From contig CALFIU010000087.1 in the NCBI GenBank assembly GCA_937877455.1, forward strand, positions 1 to 64,000: a stretch of DNA of 64,000 bases, given 5' to 3'. The notes beneath the pieces were generated by a model, which worked only from the letters and a program-made list of their open reading frames with translations, searched no databases and was not told the origin of the DNA. This document shows, one piece after another, positions 48,782-58,916 of the stretch (the first letter of the stretch is position 1; each line of letters begins with the position of its first letter). The stretch comes from an uncultured Bacteroidales bacterium. GTDB taxonomy: Bacteria > Bacteroidota > Bacteroidia > Bacteroidales > UBA3824. The translations under genes and the position numbers were made by a program.

Positions 48782-48797
48782 TGTTAAAATTTTAACA
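48782..48797. promoter_or_regulatory. 16-bp perfect palindrome before susC
   Basis: TGTTAAAATTTTAACA is self-complementary and lies 29 bp before the susC ATG. It could be an operator or a leader hairpin. Confidence 0.45.
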
Positions 48798-48825
48798 CAC
48801 TATCACTTATTAATTACTAATTATT

Positions 48826-51800
48826 ATGAGAAACAGTTTTAAAGAAAAATGCTGGGGAGGAGGGACATTTATAATGTCGCGTCTCTTTTTGCTGGTGGTA
48901 ATGTTGTTTGGCATTACCTCGGCAGCTTTTTCCCAGGGAACAATTAAAGGTAAGGTTACCGATGACCAAGGAATGCCTTTGCCCGGTGCCAATGTATTTA
49001 TCAAAGGAACAACGCAAGGTACTATTTCTGACATGGATGGTAATTACCAACTTGACAACGTTCCTGCAGGAAACAACACTCTTGTAGTTTCATTTATCGG
49101 ATATTCCGATTTTGAAACCAGTGTCGGACTTCTCGATGGTCAGACAGTTACACAAAACGCATCGTTGAGCGAAGATGTTAACCAAATTGAAGAAGTTGTT
49201 GCCATCGGTTACGGTGTTCAGAAGAAAAAACTTGTAACGGGTGCAACTGTTGAGGTTAAAGGTGATGATATTCAAAAGATGAACACCACCCAAGTTCTCG
49301 GTGCATTGCAAAGCCAGTCGCCAGGTGTTAACATTCAATCAAACTCTGGTCAACCTGGCGATGGATTCAAAATCAGTATCCGTGGTGCTGGTACAAACGG
49401 TTCTACCGCTCCTATTTATGTAATCGACGGTGTTGCTGGTGGCGACATCAACTCTCTTAACCCTGCCGACATCGAACGTATCGACGTATTAAAAGACGCT
49501 GCGTCTTGTGCTATCTACGGTTCAAGCTCTGCAAACGGTGTTATCCTTATTACTACAAAACAAGGAAAGGCTGGTAAAGTTCAAGTAACTTACGACGGAA
49601 GTGTGGGTTGGTCTGATCCTTATAAATTGCCAGATATGCTTACAGCTAAAGAGTATATGGACATAATGGATTTGACTGCATTTAATCAAGGTAAAGAACC
49701 TTATGATTGGTCAAAATACATTAAAGATGCAGATCTCTTGGCTGCTTATCAAAATGGTTCAAACAAAGGTACCGACTGGATTGATGAGTTGCGTAATGAA
49801 CATGCATTTACAACTTCTCATGCGCTTAATATTGCTGGCGGTAACGATGTAAGTACTTTTTCATCTGGTTTTGGTTATCAATACCAAGATGGTGTTTTCG
49901 GAGGTCCAGTTAAATCAGACTATCGTCGTTTTACTTTTAGATTAAATTCTGAACACAAACTTTGGAAAACTGCTAATCGCGACATTATTAAGTTTGGCGA
50001 AAATCTTTATTTCCAACATAAACAAAATCAAGGTATTCAAATTGGAAACCAATATTCAAACCTTCTTTCTACTGCTTTGAGGGCAAACCCACTCGTTCCT
50101 GTTTATAATTCAGATGGCGAGTTGTTTATGCATTATGATATTGCTGCATTGGGATTGTTCGACTACAATCTCTACACTTCCAACCCTGTGGCATATGCTT
50201 TAAATACACAATCGGGTAATAATAAATCGAAAAATTTTAATATGAATTCTTCTTTCTATGTTGATGTTCAACCTATTAAGAATTTGACATATAAAGGTTT
50301 GGTAAGTTATAAAACTTATTCTTCTTCGTGGAGAGCATACACACATTCTTATTATATCAACGACCAAGGCGAAAAAGTTGACGAAGGTAGCGATGCTATT
50401 TCGGATAATTTGTCGTTAGGTTGGAATTGGTCGGCTACCAATACAATCAATTATAAGTTTGACGTTGCTTCTCAAAACCATTTTGATGTTTTGGTTGGTA
50501 CAGAATATTCAAAATCGCGTCCTGGCTATGGCGAAAATGTTGATGCTACAGCCAAAGGTAATTCTTTTGCAAAAATGGACAATAGTTTTGAATATGCTTA
50601 TCTTCACAATGCAGCATCAAGACAAAATGCAGTTGTTAACGGCTATCCTGCTTCTTACGGTTCAAAACTTTCTTATTTTGGTCGTGTTAATTACGACTTT
50701 AAGGAATTGTTGATGTTCAGTGCTGTATTTAGAGCTGACGGTTCTTCAAAATTTGCAGAAGATAACCGTTGGGGATTCTTTCCATCGTTTGCAGCTGGTT
50801 GGGTAATGTCTAACATGGATTTTATGAGCAATGTTAATTGGCTTTCTTTCTTGAAACTTAGAGCAAGTTGGGGTCAAAATGGTAACGATAATATTTCTAC
50901 TGATGCGTTCACTGCTGGTTGGACATTTGGAGATTTTGGTCAATATTCTTTCAACAACAACAAAAACTCTGCTACAACAGGTGCATACAAAGATCGTCTT
51001 GCTAATCCAGACCTTACATGGGAAACTTCAGAACAAACTAATATTGGTGTTGATGCACGTTTCTTAAATTCGCGTTTAACATTAACTGCCGATTGGTACA
51101 ACAAAAAGACAAAAGACCTTTTGGTTGCAGTTGATGTAAACGCTTTGACAGGTTTTACTACTCAGATGCAAAACGCTGGTACTGTAAAAAACACTGGTGT
51201 AGAACTTTCTATTGGATATCAAGATAAAATAGGTAAGGATTTTACATATTCTATTAATTTGAATATGGCTTACAATAAAAACGAAGTTACAGAAGTTAAA
51301 AACTCTAATAAGTATATCGAAGGTGGTAATGACCTACTTGCTCAATCTACTGGCATTATCGCACGTATGGAAGAAGGTTATTCAATTGGTTATTTCTATG
51401 GATATAAAACCGATGGTGTTATTCAAAATGATGCCGATCTTCAGCAATATTTGGCCAACAATTGTAGTGGCGATGCAGCAAACTCTCTCCAAGGTAGTTC
51501 TATAGCTGCTGGTGACTTAAAGTTTGTTGATGTAAACGGCGATGGCAAGATTACACCAGAAGACAAAACCGATATAGGCAATCCAACTCCAGATGTTACA
51601 ACTGGTCTTTCTTTGAGTTTTGGCTATAAAGGATTTGATTTGTCGTGCGTTTTGTATGGTGCATTTGGTCATCAGATAGCTCGTTCATACAGAAAATTCT
51701 CTGATGGTGAAAAAGAAAACTATACTTCTGAGGTATATGATTATTGGTTTGGCGAAAATACTTCTAATGTTCATCCTATTTTAACTATTGGAAGTAATCC

Positions 51801-52086
51801 TAACACAATGAATATCTCAGATATTTATATCGAGGATGCAGATTACGTTCGTATGCAAAACCTTACTTTTGGTTATGATTTTAAACATCTTTGGAAATCT
51901 TGTAAACTTCAGCAAATACGTTTGTATTTCTCAGCTCTCAATTTGTTCACCATTACTGGTTACAAAGGAATGGATCCAGAAAACGGTATTGCACTTAACA
52001 GCGATGAACCTTGGGTAACAGGCGTTGACGTTGGAAACTATCCAAATCCACGCACATTCTTATTTGGTGTTAACATTAAATTCTAA
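48826..52086 (+). CDS. SusC/RagA-type TonB-dependent outer-membrane transporter
   Basis: A 1086-residue transporter. Signal peptide (ending at AAFSQ), a carboxypeptidase-regulatory-like domain (TIKGKVTDDQGMPLPGANV, about 38-120), the plug domain with SIRGAGTNGSTAPIYVIDGVAGG (about 140-255), and a large beta-barrel ending in GVNIKF. It imports a glycan-derived or peptide ligand using TonB energy, together with the SusD protein that follows. An internal Met at MSRLFLL (residue 17) is an alternative start. Confidence 0.96.
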   Translation: MRNSFKEKCWGGGTFIMSRLFLLVVMLFGITSAAFSQGTIKGKVTDDQGMPLPGANVFIKGTTQGTISDMDGNYQLDNVPAGNNTLVVSFIGYSDFETSVGLLDGQTVTQNASLSEDVNQIEEVVAIGYGVQKKKLVTGATVEVKGDDIQKMNTTQVLGALQSQSPGVNIQSNSGQPGDGFKISIRGAGTNGSTAPIYVIDGVAGGDINSLNPADIERIDVLKDAASCAIYGSSSANGVILITTKQGKAGKVQVTYDGSVGWSDPYKLPDMLTAKEYMDIMDLTAFNQGKEPYDWSKYIKDADLLAAYQNGSNKGTDWIDELRNEHAFTTSHALNIAGGNDVSTFSSGFGYQYQDGVFGGPVKSDYRRFTFRLNSEHKLWKTANRDIIKFGENLYFQHKQNQGIQIGNQYSNLLSTALRANPLVPVYNSDGELFMHYDIAALGLFDYNLYTSNPVAYALNTQSGNNKSKNFNMNSSFYVDVQPIKNLTYKGLVSYKTYSSSWRAYTHSYYINDQGEKVDEGSDAISDNLSLGWNWSATNTINYKFDVASQNHFDVLVGTEYSKSRPGYGENVDATAKGNSFAKMDNSFEYAYLHNAASRQNAVVNGYPASYGSKLSYFGRVNYDFKELLMFSAVFRADGSSKFAEDNRWGFFPSFAAGWVMSNMDFMSNVNWLSFLKLRASWGQNGNDNISTDAFTAGWTFGDFGQYSFNNNKNSATTGAYKDRLANPDLTWETSEQTNIGVDARFLNSRLTLTADWYNKKTKDLLVAVDVNALTGFTTQMQNAGTVKNTGVELSIGYQDKIGKDFTYSINLNMAYNKNEVTEVKNSNKYIEGGNDLLAQSTGIIARMEEGYSIGYFYGYKTDGVIQNDADLQQYLANNCSGDAANSLQGSSIAAGDLKFVDVNGDGKITPEDKTDIGNPTPDVTTGLSLSFGYKGFDLSCVLYGAFGHQIARSYRKFSDGEKENYTSEVYDYWFGENTSNVHPILTIGSNPNTMNISDIYIEDADYVRMQNLTFGYDFKHLWKSCKLQQIRLYFSALNLFTITGYKGMDPENGIALNSDEPWVTGVDVGNYPNPRTFLFGVNIKF

Positions 52087-52099
52087 AAATTAACTGAAA

Positions 52100-53854
52100 A
52101 TGAAGAAGTTTAATATATTTTTATCAACATTAGCTGTTGCTGGAACGTTGACATCATGCGATCTCGATTCGGTAAGCATGACGGAGCAGAACGACACCAA
52201 CTTTCCATTAGACGCTACGGATGCTGCTTCTGTATTGGCTGCCATCTATCAGAACAACAACAATATCAATGCTAACCCTCAATATTCATTTTTATATGCT
52301 GCAATGTTAGCAAGCGATGATCAGTTTGGCGGTGGTGGAAATAATGACTACATTATGCAATCATTAGATGTCTTAGGTAATGTTGGAACTGATGCCACTA
52401 GAGATTTCTATTCTGCAAGATACGAGGGTATAAGCCGTGCTAATTCATTTATCAATATGGTAGATGGTTTAAGTATGGAAGATGAAGATAAAAACCAAGC
52501 TAAGGGTGAGGCTCTTTTCTTAAGGGCTTTCTATTATTACGAATTGGCTTCTATGTACGGTATTATTCCATTGGTTACAAATCCTCCTGAGTATAAAATT
52601 CCAGAAACACATGCTGAAATTTGGGGACAGATTCTTTTAGATTTGTACACTGCTACTCAAATTATGCCCGACAAACGCCACACTGACGGACATGTTGACA
52701 AATATTGCGCAGAAGCAATGCTTGGTCGTGCTTGGTTGTTCTATACAGGTTTCTTCTGTAATGGCGAATCCATTGCAGATTTAACTTCAACAACCTATAA
52801 CCCACTACAATCGGTAACTCTTGCAGATGGTTCTACTTTAACCAAAAGTCAAGTTGTTGATGCAATAGACGATTGTGTTAATAATTCTGGTTATGATCTT
52901 GAAGATGATTTCCGTGAACTTTGGGCTTATACCAATCGTTGTACTTTGCAAGACATACCAGAAGGTTATATGGGTATAACTGCTGATGATAAGGCTAATT
53001 TGAAATGGGCAGAAGACGACAATGCTGTTGGCAAAGAGTCTATGTTTGCTATTAAGTTTAATAAACTTGCTGCTTGGTCAACTACAATCGGATATGGTAA
53101 TGGTTTTGCACTACATTTTGGTGTTCGTGATGCTGATAACTCCACTGGTACAGCATTCCCATTTGGACAAGGTTGGGGTGCTGGTCCTGTTGCTACCAAT
53201 TTGGTTACCGACTGGCAAGCTCAAGAACCTGATGACAAACGTTTTGCTTATAGCGTTATTGCTACCTCTAATTTTACAAAACGTTCTACTGATTATACAC
53301 AAGAAACTGATTTTCAAGCTACTAAAATTTCGTCTGTTATTGCAAAAAAAGATGACGGCTCTTTCGCAGACCAGTTTGAGGCTATCATGTATGGCACGGA
53401 TGGTTATATTAACGATAATCTTATGCAAACTGGTGCAATGCACGACTTGATTCTTATTCGTTTTGCTGATGTACTTCTTATGCAATCGGAATTGAAAGAA
53501 GATGCAACTGGTATGAACAGGGTACGTGAACGCGCAGGTTTGTCGAATGTAGGATATTCGCTTGCGGCTCTCCAAAACGAACGTCGTTGGGAGTTAGCAT
53601 TCGAGGGTATTCGTTGGAATGATATTCGTCGTTGGCATATTGCCGCTGATGCACTTGATAAACAACAGAATGTAAAAATCTATGTTGGTCAGAAAGAGCG
53701 TCAGAACTCGCCACAATTGGGTGGATATAAGGTTCGCTATAATGCAACAGCAGGTTTTTTCAAGATTCCTGAAACAGAAATCAACCTCAACAATGGTAAT
53801 TTAAAACAAAACGAAGGTTGGGGTACTGATGCACAATTTAGTGCTTTTAATTAA
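52100..53854 (+). CDS. SusD/RagB-type nutrient-binding lipoprotein
   Basis: A 584-residue surface lipoprotein with a lipobox (TLTSCDLDS, Cys at about residue 20). The N-terminal helical part and the TPR-like core are recognisable: RANSFINMVDG, KGEALFLRAFYYYELASMYG, RWELAFEGIRWNDIRRWHI. It acts as a lid on the SusC barrel and captures ligand. It starts 13 bp after susC. Confidence 0.95.
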   Translation: MKKFNIFLSTLAVAGTLTSCDLDSVSMTEQNDTNFPLDATDAASVLAAIYQNNNNINANPQYSFLYAAMLASDDQFGGGGNNDYIMQSLDVLGNVGTDATRDFYSARYEGISRANSFINMVDGLSMEDEDKNQAKGEALFLRAFYYYELASMYGIIPLVTNPPEYKIPETHAEIWGQILLDLYTATQIMPDKRHTDGHVDKYCAEAMLGRAWLFYTGFFCNGESIADLTSTTYNPLQSVTLADGSTLTKSQVVDAIDDCVNNSGYDLEDDFRELWAYTNRCTLQDIPEGYMGITADDKANLKWAEDDNAVGKESMFAIKFNKLAAWSTTIGYGNGFALHFGVRDADNSTGTAFPFGQGWGAGPVATNLVTDWQAQEPDDKRFAYSVIATSNFTKRSTDYTQETDFQATKISSVIAKKDDGSFADQFEAIMYGTDGYINDNLMQTGAMHDLILIRFADVLLMQSELKEDATGMNRVRERAGLSNVGYSLAALQNERRWELAFEGIRWNDIRRWHIAADALDKQQNVKIYVGQKERQNSPQLGGYKVRYNATAGFFKIPETEINLNNGNLKQNEGWGTDAQFSAFN

Positions 53855-53872
53855 TCTTAAACTTGTTAAAAA

Positions 53873-55522
53873 ATGAAAATAAAATATTATTTAAGTATTC
53901 CGCTTCTCGGTTTGTTTGCGGCTTGCGACCCTGCCATTGACGAGGTTGACTCTAAGTCGTTTTATACAGAGAACGAATTGGCAAGCAGTGTTTTGATTAG
54001 TCAGCCTTATGCTGAATATCCCGACATTTTGAGCTTTACAACAAGTCCTGCAAAGTCTATTCAAATTTTGGACGAAACGGGTGCTGTTGTAGCGTCAGGT
54101 ACTGCGTGCGACTCGTTTAAACTTGCTCCGGGTGTGTCTGGTAACCTTTTGATTAGGGCTTTGTCGCAAACTGGTAAAATAATTGAAACTACAAAAACTA
54201 TTACAGTTAGTAAATATACCAATGTTCCCCAAAATTGGTATTATATAACAGGTAATACCGAAGGTGTCTTTACAGAAAGTGCCGAATGGGTTTGGGACGA
54301 AGAAAGCTGTGGTGCTTGTTGGGGTAACGGTGGTTATTTAGCTGGAAGTTCTACTCCTAACGGATATGCTGGAAAATGGTGGGGTGCAAAAATTGCCGAA
54401 TTGCCTGGACAACTTAATCATGCGGTTGGTGGTGTTCTTACAGGAGAAGAATCCGCTGATGCAAAAATGGTATTTTCTGGTGGTTCGGTAACTAAATATG
54501 CTGGTGATGGCTCGGTTATTGCAACTGGTGCTTTTTCTATCAGTGATATTGCTGGAGATGGTAATAAAGTTGGTGAATTAAAAACTACCAATAATGTTGT
54601 TCTTTGGCCATACCAAATCAATGGCGGTGGTGTGTATGTAAATAGTTTTGAAGTAACATACCTTGATGAAAACTATATGCAGTTGGTTTATGCTAAGTCT
54701 GGTACAGGAAGTTGGAGTGAATGTACATGGTGGGAGTTCAAGAAGAAAGGCGTCGGCGCGTATGTCGCACCTGCTAATCCTACTACTTACGAAAAATGGA
54801 CTAATGATTCCTATTCAATCATAGATGCATCAAGTGAAGAAACTCTTGATGGTGGTAAAGAAACTGCTGTCGATGGCGACAAGTTGACATTCTCATACGT
54901 GTCTTTGAGCCAGGACTTCCTTTTCAAGGCGAAAACCGTGGAGGCAAGCGAAACGCTTATTGTTCCTGATGATGCACAATTCGTTGACATCACTCCAGCA
55001 AATGCCAAAATTTATGAAATAGTAGGAGAGGATACTACTGCTAAAACACAAACTGGTACTGATGCTTTTGATGCCTTGACATCAGGTAGGTATGATGTTT
55101 CTGTAACTTATGATAAGGAAACGAAAAAATACTCTGTATACTATAAAACTTATGATGTTTCGCAAGTTGTGCTTTCTATCGTTGACAGCAAGGGTGATAC
55201 CGTAAGTGTTGGCGAAAAGTCCGTTTCAGGTAGCGTTACTACTTACACATTCAAGGATGTTACGTTTGCAGAAGATGCAAAAGAGTTCTACTTCTCCAAT
55301 TTGAAGAAAGAGGCAGAATATAAAGAGGTATTCGATTTCAGTAATATTACTTTGCTCAAGGGCGATGATAAAATATTTGAAGCTGGCTCGGTTGCAGACG
55401 AAATCAATTTGATAAAACTTGCCTCAACTGTCAAAGAACCTGTTACAATAGTATTGTCAATATATGAGCAAGCTAATGGAACTAAGGCAGTATATATGTC
55501 TGCTACTGGAACTGCAGAATAA
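53873..55522 (+). CDS. SusE/F-position surface lipoprotein
   Basis: A 549-residue lipoprotein (FAACDPAID, Cys at about residue 18). Residues about 120-295 hold a WVWDEESCGACWGNGGY...KWWGAK module ending CTWWEFKKK, a type I recall among glycan-binding lipoproteins behind SusD. The C-terminal 250 residues are beta-rich, perhaps two modules. By position it is a surface glycan-binding protein. From about 54740 the codon use changes towards G/C-ending codons, suggesting a recombined C-terminal half. A terminator follows, closing the susC-susD-lipoprotein operon; no glycosidase or regulator is attached. Confidence 0.65.
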   Translation: MKIKYYLSIPLLGLFAACDPAIDEVDSKSFYTENELASSVLISQPYAEYPDILSFTTSPAKSIQILDETGAVVASGTACDSFKLAPGVSGNLLIRALSQTGKIIETTKTITVSKYTNVPQNWYYITGNTEGVFTESAEWVWDEESCGACWGNGGYLAGSSTPNGYAGKWWGAKIAELPGQLNHAVGGVLTGEESADAKMVFSGGSVTKYAGDGSVIATGAFSISDIAGDGNKVGELKTTNNVVLWPYQINGGGVYVNSFEVTYLDENYMQLVYAKSGTGSWSECTWWEFKKKGVGAYVAPANPTTYEKWTNDSYSIIDASSEETLDGGKETAVDGDKLTFSYVSLSQDFLFKAKTVEASETLIVPDDAQFVDITPANAKIYEIVGEDTTAKTQTGTDAFDALTSGRYDVSVTYDKETKKYSVYYKTYDVSQVVLSIVDSKGDTVSVGEKSVSGSVTTYTFKDVTFAEDAKEFYFSNLKKEAEYKEVFDFSNITLLKGDDKIFEAGSVADEINLIKLASTVKEPVTIVLSIYEQANGTKAVYMSATGTAE

Positions 55523-55560
55523 AATGATTGTCTTCTCATAAATTTAATTAAACATAGTCT

Positions 55561-55606
55561 TTAACTCCCTTGTAAGATAAATACTTTTGCAAGGGAGTTT
55601 TTTTAT
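55561..55606 (+). terminator. Terminator after the SusCD cassette
   Basis: AACTCCCTTG (55563-55572) pairs with CAAGGGAGTT (55590-55599), followed by T residues. Confidence 0.85.
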
Positions 55607-55752
55607 TGATATGGTAAAGTATCTCTTTTGACTATATTTTTACTTTCAAAATCCCGCTATGACAGTTAGGTATTTTGTATTAAACATATTCTTCAAAAAA
55701 TCTTTCTTTTTGTCGTTGTTTTTTGTAACTTTACAGAAATTTTTGAGATTAA

Positions 55753-57456
55753 ATGAAACTAAAACTCATATCCACTACTTTGTTCGGATTTCTCGTATTC
55801 GCAACCCTATATTTCCTATATCCCGGGCTGATGAATTTTCACGAGCAGAACCAGTTGTTTCTTTTTACAAAAGATTTTTTTGTGGATAGGATAACCACTT
55901 GTGGCGGGTTGATGGATTATGTAAGCGAGTTTTTTGTGCAGTTTTTCTATATTCCAGCGTATGGAGCATGGATTTATGCAACGGTTTTGTGTGCCATTCA
56001 ATTATTGATGTTTTATAATTTTGCAAACAAGGATAAAAAACTATATTTTTTGTCTTTTTTGCCATCTGTAGCGTTGTTTCTATATGGTGGCAACGAAAAT
56101 TTGCTTTTTTCATATCATGTTACTCTGATATTTGTTCTTCTGTATTTGAAATTTTCTAATAAAAAATTAGTACTTTCAACTATTCTCCTTCCGTTGTTTT
56201 ATTGGTTTGTGGGTGCTATGTGTTTTGTTAATTTTTTGTATGTTGGGTATCATTTTATCAAAAGAAAAAAATATTTTATGCCTGTTATATTACCTTTAAT
56301 ATATTGTTTTTTAGCAATTTGTTTTACATATATAATGCCGCATCAATATCCGTTGAAACAAGTTTTGCTTGGAATTAATTATTATCGTATTCCAGGACAT
56401 TATCATTTTATGATGTTTTTTATACCGTTGATTGCTGTTGGGTTGGTATTGGTGTCGAAAAAAATAATGATAAAAAAATATAATAAATTTGTATTGTATA
56501 TTATACAATATACGGCAATATTTTCATTTTTTTTGGGAGTGTTTTTTTGTTACGACAGTCTAAAATTTCGTTTGATAAACTATGATTATTTGTTGCGCCA
56601 TCGTTGTTACAACAACATAATTCATCAAAGCCAAAAGCAGCAGCCAGAAACCGATTTTGAACGCGTTTGTATCAATTTTTCGCTTGCTCAGAAAGGTTTA
56701 CTTGCCGAGCGTATGTTCAACTATTCGCAAAACGGCTGTTCGGGATTGCTTTCTGATGCTGTGCTTGACAATATGTCGTGTCTGCCAGCTATGGAAGCAT
56801 ATTTTAATCTTGGAATGATAAATACAGCGTTGCAATTTGCCTTCGATAGTCAAGAGTCTATAATGAACAACAGAAAAAGTGGTCGTTTGCTTAAAAGGAT
56901 GGCTGAATGTTTTATTGTCAACGGTGGGTATGAAACTGCAAAACATTACTTATTGATTCTTTCTCATAGTTTATATTACTCCGATTGGGCTAATAAATAT
57001 TTGCAAATTATTGATAATAAAAGAGATATAGATATTGATGAAGAGTATCAAACTCTACGTAAATATCGCTACAACGAAGATTTTATTTTCTATTATCCCG
57101 AATTGGCAAAAATGCTTGGTAAACTTTATGTTGAAAACAAATCAAACTACTTGGCGCAGCAGTATTTATTTGCGGCTTTACTCTTAAACAAAGAATTACA
57201 GTCTTTTGTATCGTTTTATCAAGGTTTGCAACAACCAACTAACAATTTGCCTAAATCGTACCAACAAGCTTGGGCAATGATTTGGAGTGGCACTCACAAT
57301 AATTTTTCTAATATGCCTGTTGAAATTTCCAACGATACAAAGCAGCAATTGATTGAAATTGCAAAAGCTTATATGTTAGACAATAACGCTGAAAGTTTAC
57401 AACAAAAATTTGGCTATAATTTTTGGACATACTATTTTAAGGAGGTGCAAAAATGA
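55753..57456 (+). CDS. DUF6057-type polytopic membrane protein, copy A
   Basis: A 567-residue protein. The N-terminal 280 residues contain about eight hydrophobic helices; the first loop has FHEQNQLFLFTKDFF and GGLMDYVSEFFVQFF, which I associate with DUF6057. The C-terminal half is soluble and helical, with repeat-like units (LAEKGLLAERMF type and AKHYLLILSHSLYY). It is paralogous to the gene at 59488. Its stop overlaps the next start in ATGA. Function unknown; a membrane partner for the lipoproteins downstream is inferred. Confidence 0.7.
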   Translation: MKLKLISTTLFGFLVFATLYFLYPGLMNFHEQNQLFLFTKDFFVDRITTCGGLMDYVSEFFVQFFYIPAYGAWIYATVLCAIQLLMFYNFANKDKKLYFLSFLPSVALFLYGGNENLLFSYHVTLIFVLLYLKFSNKKLVLSTILLPLFYWFVGAMCFVNFLYVGYHFIKRKKYFMPVILPLIYCFLAICFTYIMPHQYPLKQVLLGINYYRIPGHYHFMMFFIPLIAVGLVLVSKKIMIKKYNKFVLYIIQYTAIFSFFLGVFFCYDSLKFRLINYDYLLRHRCYNNIIHQSQKQQPETDFERVCINFSLAQKGLLAERMFNYSQNGCSGLLSDAVLDNMSCLPAMEAYFNLGMINTALQFAFDSQESIMNNRKSGRLLKRMAECFIVNGGYETAKHYLLILSHSLYYSDWANKYLQIIDNKRDIDIDEEYQTLRKYRYNEDFIFYYPELAKMLGKLYVENKSNYLAQQYLFAALLLNKELQSFVSFYQGLQQPTNNLPKSYQQAWAMIWSGTHNNFSNMPVEISNDTKQQLIEIAKAYMLDNNAESLQQKFGYNFWTYYFKEVQK

Positions 57457-58916
57457 GTAATTATACACGATACATATTAGTATTGCTTACATTTTTAGCT
57501 GCTTGTACCCAAATGCCCGAAAATGCACAAACAGTCAACCGTATTCCCGATATATTTCCTGATTATGTGGATGTTACGATACCTACAGAGATTGCGCCTT
57601 TAAATTTTTACGTTAACGACACATCGGAATGTGTATATGTGAAAATTATAGGGAAAAACGGCGAAGCAATTTCAATATCAGGCGATTATGCAGATTTCGA
57701 TATTGATAATTGGCATAATTTTATAACCAAAAACAAGGGTAGCGCACTTTCTGTAAAAGTTTATACAAAATCAAACAACAAATGGCGAGAATATTTGCCT
57801 TTTAATGTTTATGTAAGTGATTGTAACTTAGATGAATACGGCGTTACATATCGAAAAATTGCACCTGGCTACCAAACATTTAGTTTGATTGGTGTTTATC
57901 AACGGAATTTGTCAAATTTTGACGAAAAACCGTTGCTTGAAAGTAGGGGAGTGGACGGTCAGTGTCTTAATTGCCATACGCCAAATCGTACAAATCCTGA
58001 TCAATTTTATGTTCACATTCGTGGTAAACACGGCGCGACAGTAATTCGATCTAATGGTAAGACGATGATTTACAGTCCGAAAGGTGAGAATCGTAATGCC
58101 AACTTAACATACGGTAGTTGGCACAAAGATGGTAGGTATTGCGCATTTTCTGAAACAAAAATTTATCAATGTTTTCACACTGGCAAAGATAAATTGGTGG
58201 AACCATACGACGAAATATCTGATATTGTAGTTTTAGATATTGTTGATAATAAGATAATTACATCGCCATTATTGCAAACCGATTACATTGAAACAACGCC
58301 ATTTTTCTCTGCCGATGGTACGAAGATTTATTTTTGCACATCATACAATTATCCCGTGCCAGCGGAGTATAACAAACGCAAATATAGTCTTTGCAGCATT
58401 GATTTTGATGTGGTAACGGAGACGTTGTCCAGTAAGGTTGATACCATAATCGACTCTAAAAAGTGGGATAAAAGTATTGCTTTACCACGCCCATCATACG
58501 ATGGCAAATGGATAGTTTTTTGCGTTTCGGATTTCGGTACAAACCCTGTTAACAGAGCTGAATCCGATTTATACATTATGGACATGAAGAATAATAGTGT
58601 TAGAAAAATAGATGAGATAAATTCAACAGACACAGATGGTTATCATAATTGGAGCGCAAATAGTAGGTGGATACTTTTTACTTCTAAACGGTTGGACGGT
58701 CTTTATGCCAACTTGTATTTTACGCAGGTTGACGATAGCGGACATTTTTCAAAACCGTTTTTGATGCCGCAGAAAAACCCAAGAAAGGCTTATTGCGAGT
58801 CGCTACACTCGTACAATGCGCCTGATTTTACATCAAAAAACATTGATATAAATTATAGAAACATTTACAACGGCTTGATGTCGGAGGAAAGAATAAAGAT
58901 TAGTGTGAAAAAATGA
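57453..58916 (+). CDS. Beta-propeller (PD40/TolB-like) lipoprotein with CxxCH motif, copy A
   Basis: A 487-residue lipoprotein (LAACTQ, Cys at about residue 18). An N-terminal beta domain with PDIFPDYVDVTIPTEIAPLNF is followed by Cys171-Leu-Asn-Cys-His175, a single haem c-type motif. A TolB-like propeller then shows PD40 repeats (TPFFSADGTKIYFCTS, PRPSYDGKWIVFC, HNWSANSRWILFTS). Paralogous to the gene at 61185, where the motif is conserved. Whether haem is attached is unknown. It overlaps both neighbours by ATGA. Confidence 0.72.
   Translation: MSNYTRYILVLLTFLAACTQMPENAQTVNRIPDIFPDYVDVTIPTEIAPLNFYVNDTSECVYVKIIGKNGEAISISGDYADFDIDNWHNFITKNKGSALSVKVYTKSNNKWREYLPFNVYVSDCNLDEYGVTYRKIAPGYQTFSLIGVYQRNLSNFDEKPLLESRGVDGQCLNCHTPNRTNPDQFYVHIRGKHGATVIRSNGKTMIYSPKGENRNANLTYGSWHKDGRYCAFSETKIYQCFHTGKDKLVEPYDEISDIVVLDIVDNKIITSPLLQTDYIETTPFFSADGTKIYFCTSYNYPVPAEYNKRKYSLCSIDFDVVTETLSSKVDTIIDSKKWDKSIALPRPSYDGKWIVFCVSDFGTNPVNRAESDLYIMDMKNNSVRKIDEINSTDTDGYHNWSANSRWILFTSKRLDGLYANLYFTQVDDSGHFSKPFLMPQKNPRKAYCESLHSYNAPDFTSKNIDINYRNIYNGLMSEERIKISVKK

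Larger units (their letters stand above)
48354..48825. other. Regulatory region upstream of susC
   Basis: 472 bp with no gene. After the metK terminator it holds four TGTTAC/GTAACA boxes, a 27-bp tandem repeat and a 16-bp palindrome, all within 290 bp of the susC start. No clear TAnnTTTG box is visible, so the promoter may be activator- or ECF-dependent. No sigma/anti-sigma pair or HTCS regulator is adjacent. Confidence 0.6.

Noticed and set aside
48354..48825. Transposon or IS end upstream of susC
   Set aside because: The repeats are short and direct and have no transposase or terminal inverted repeat pair; they fit regulator sites better.
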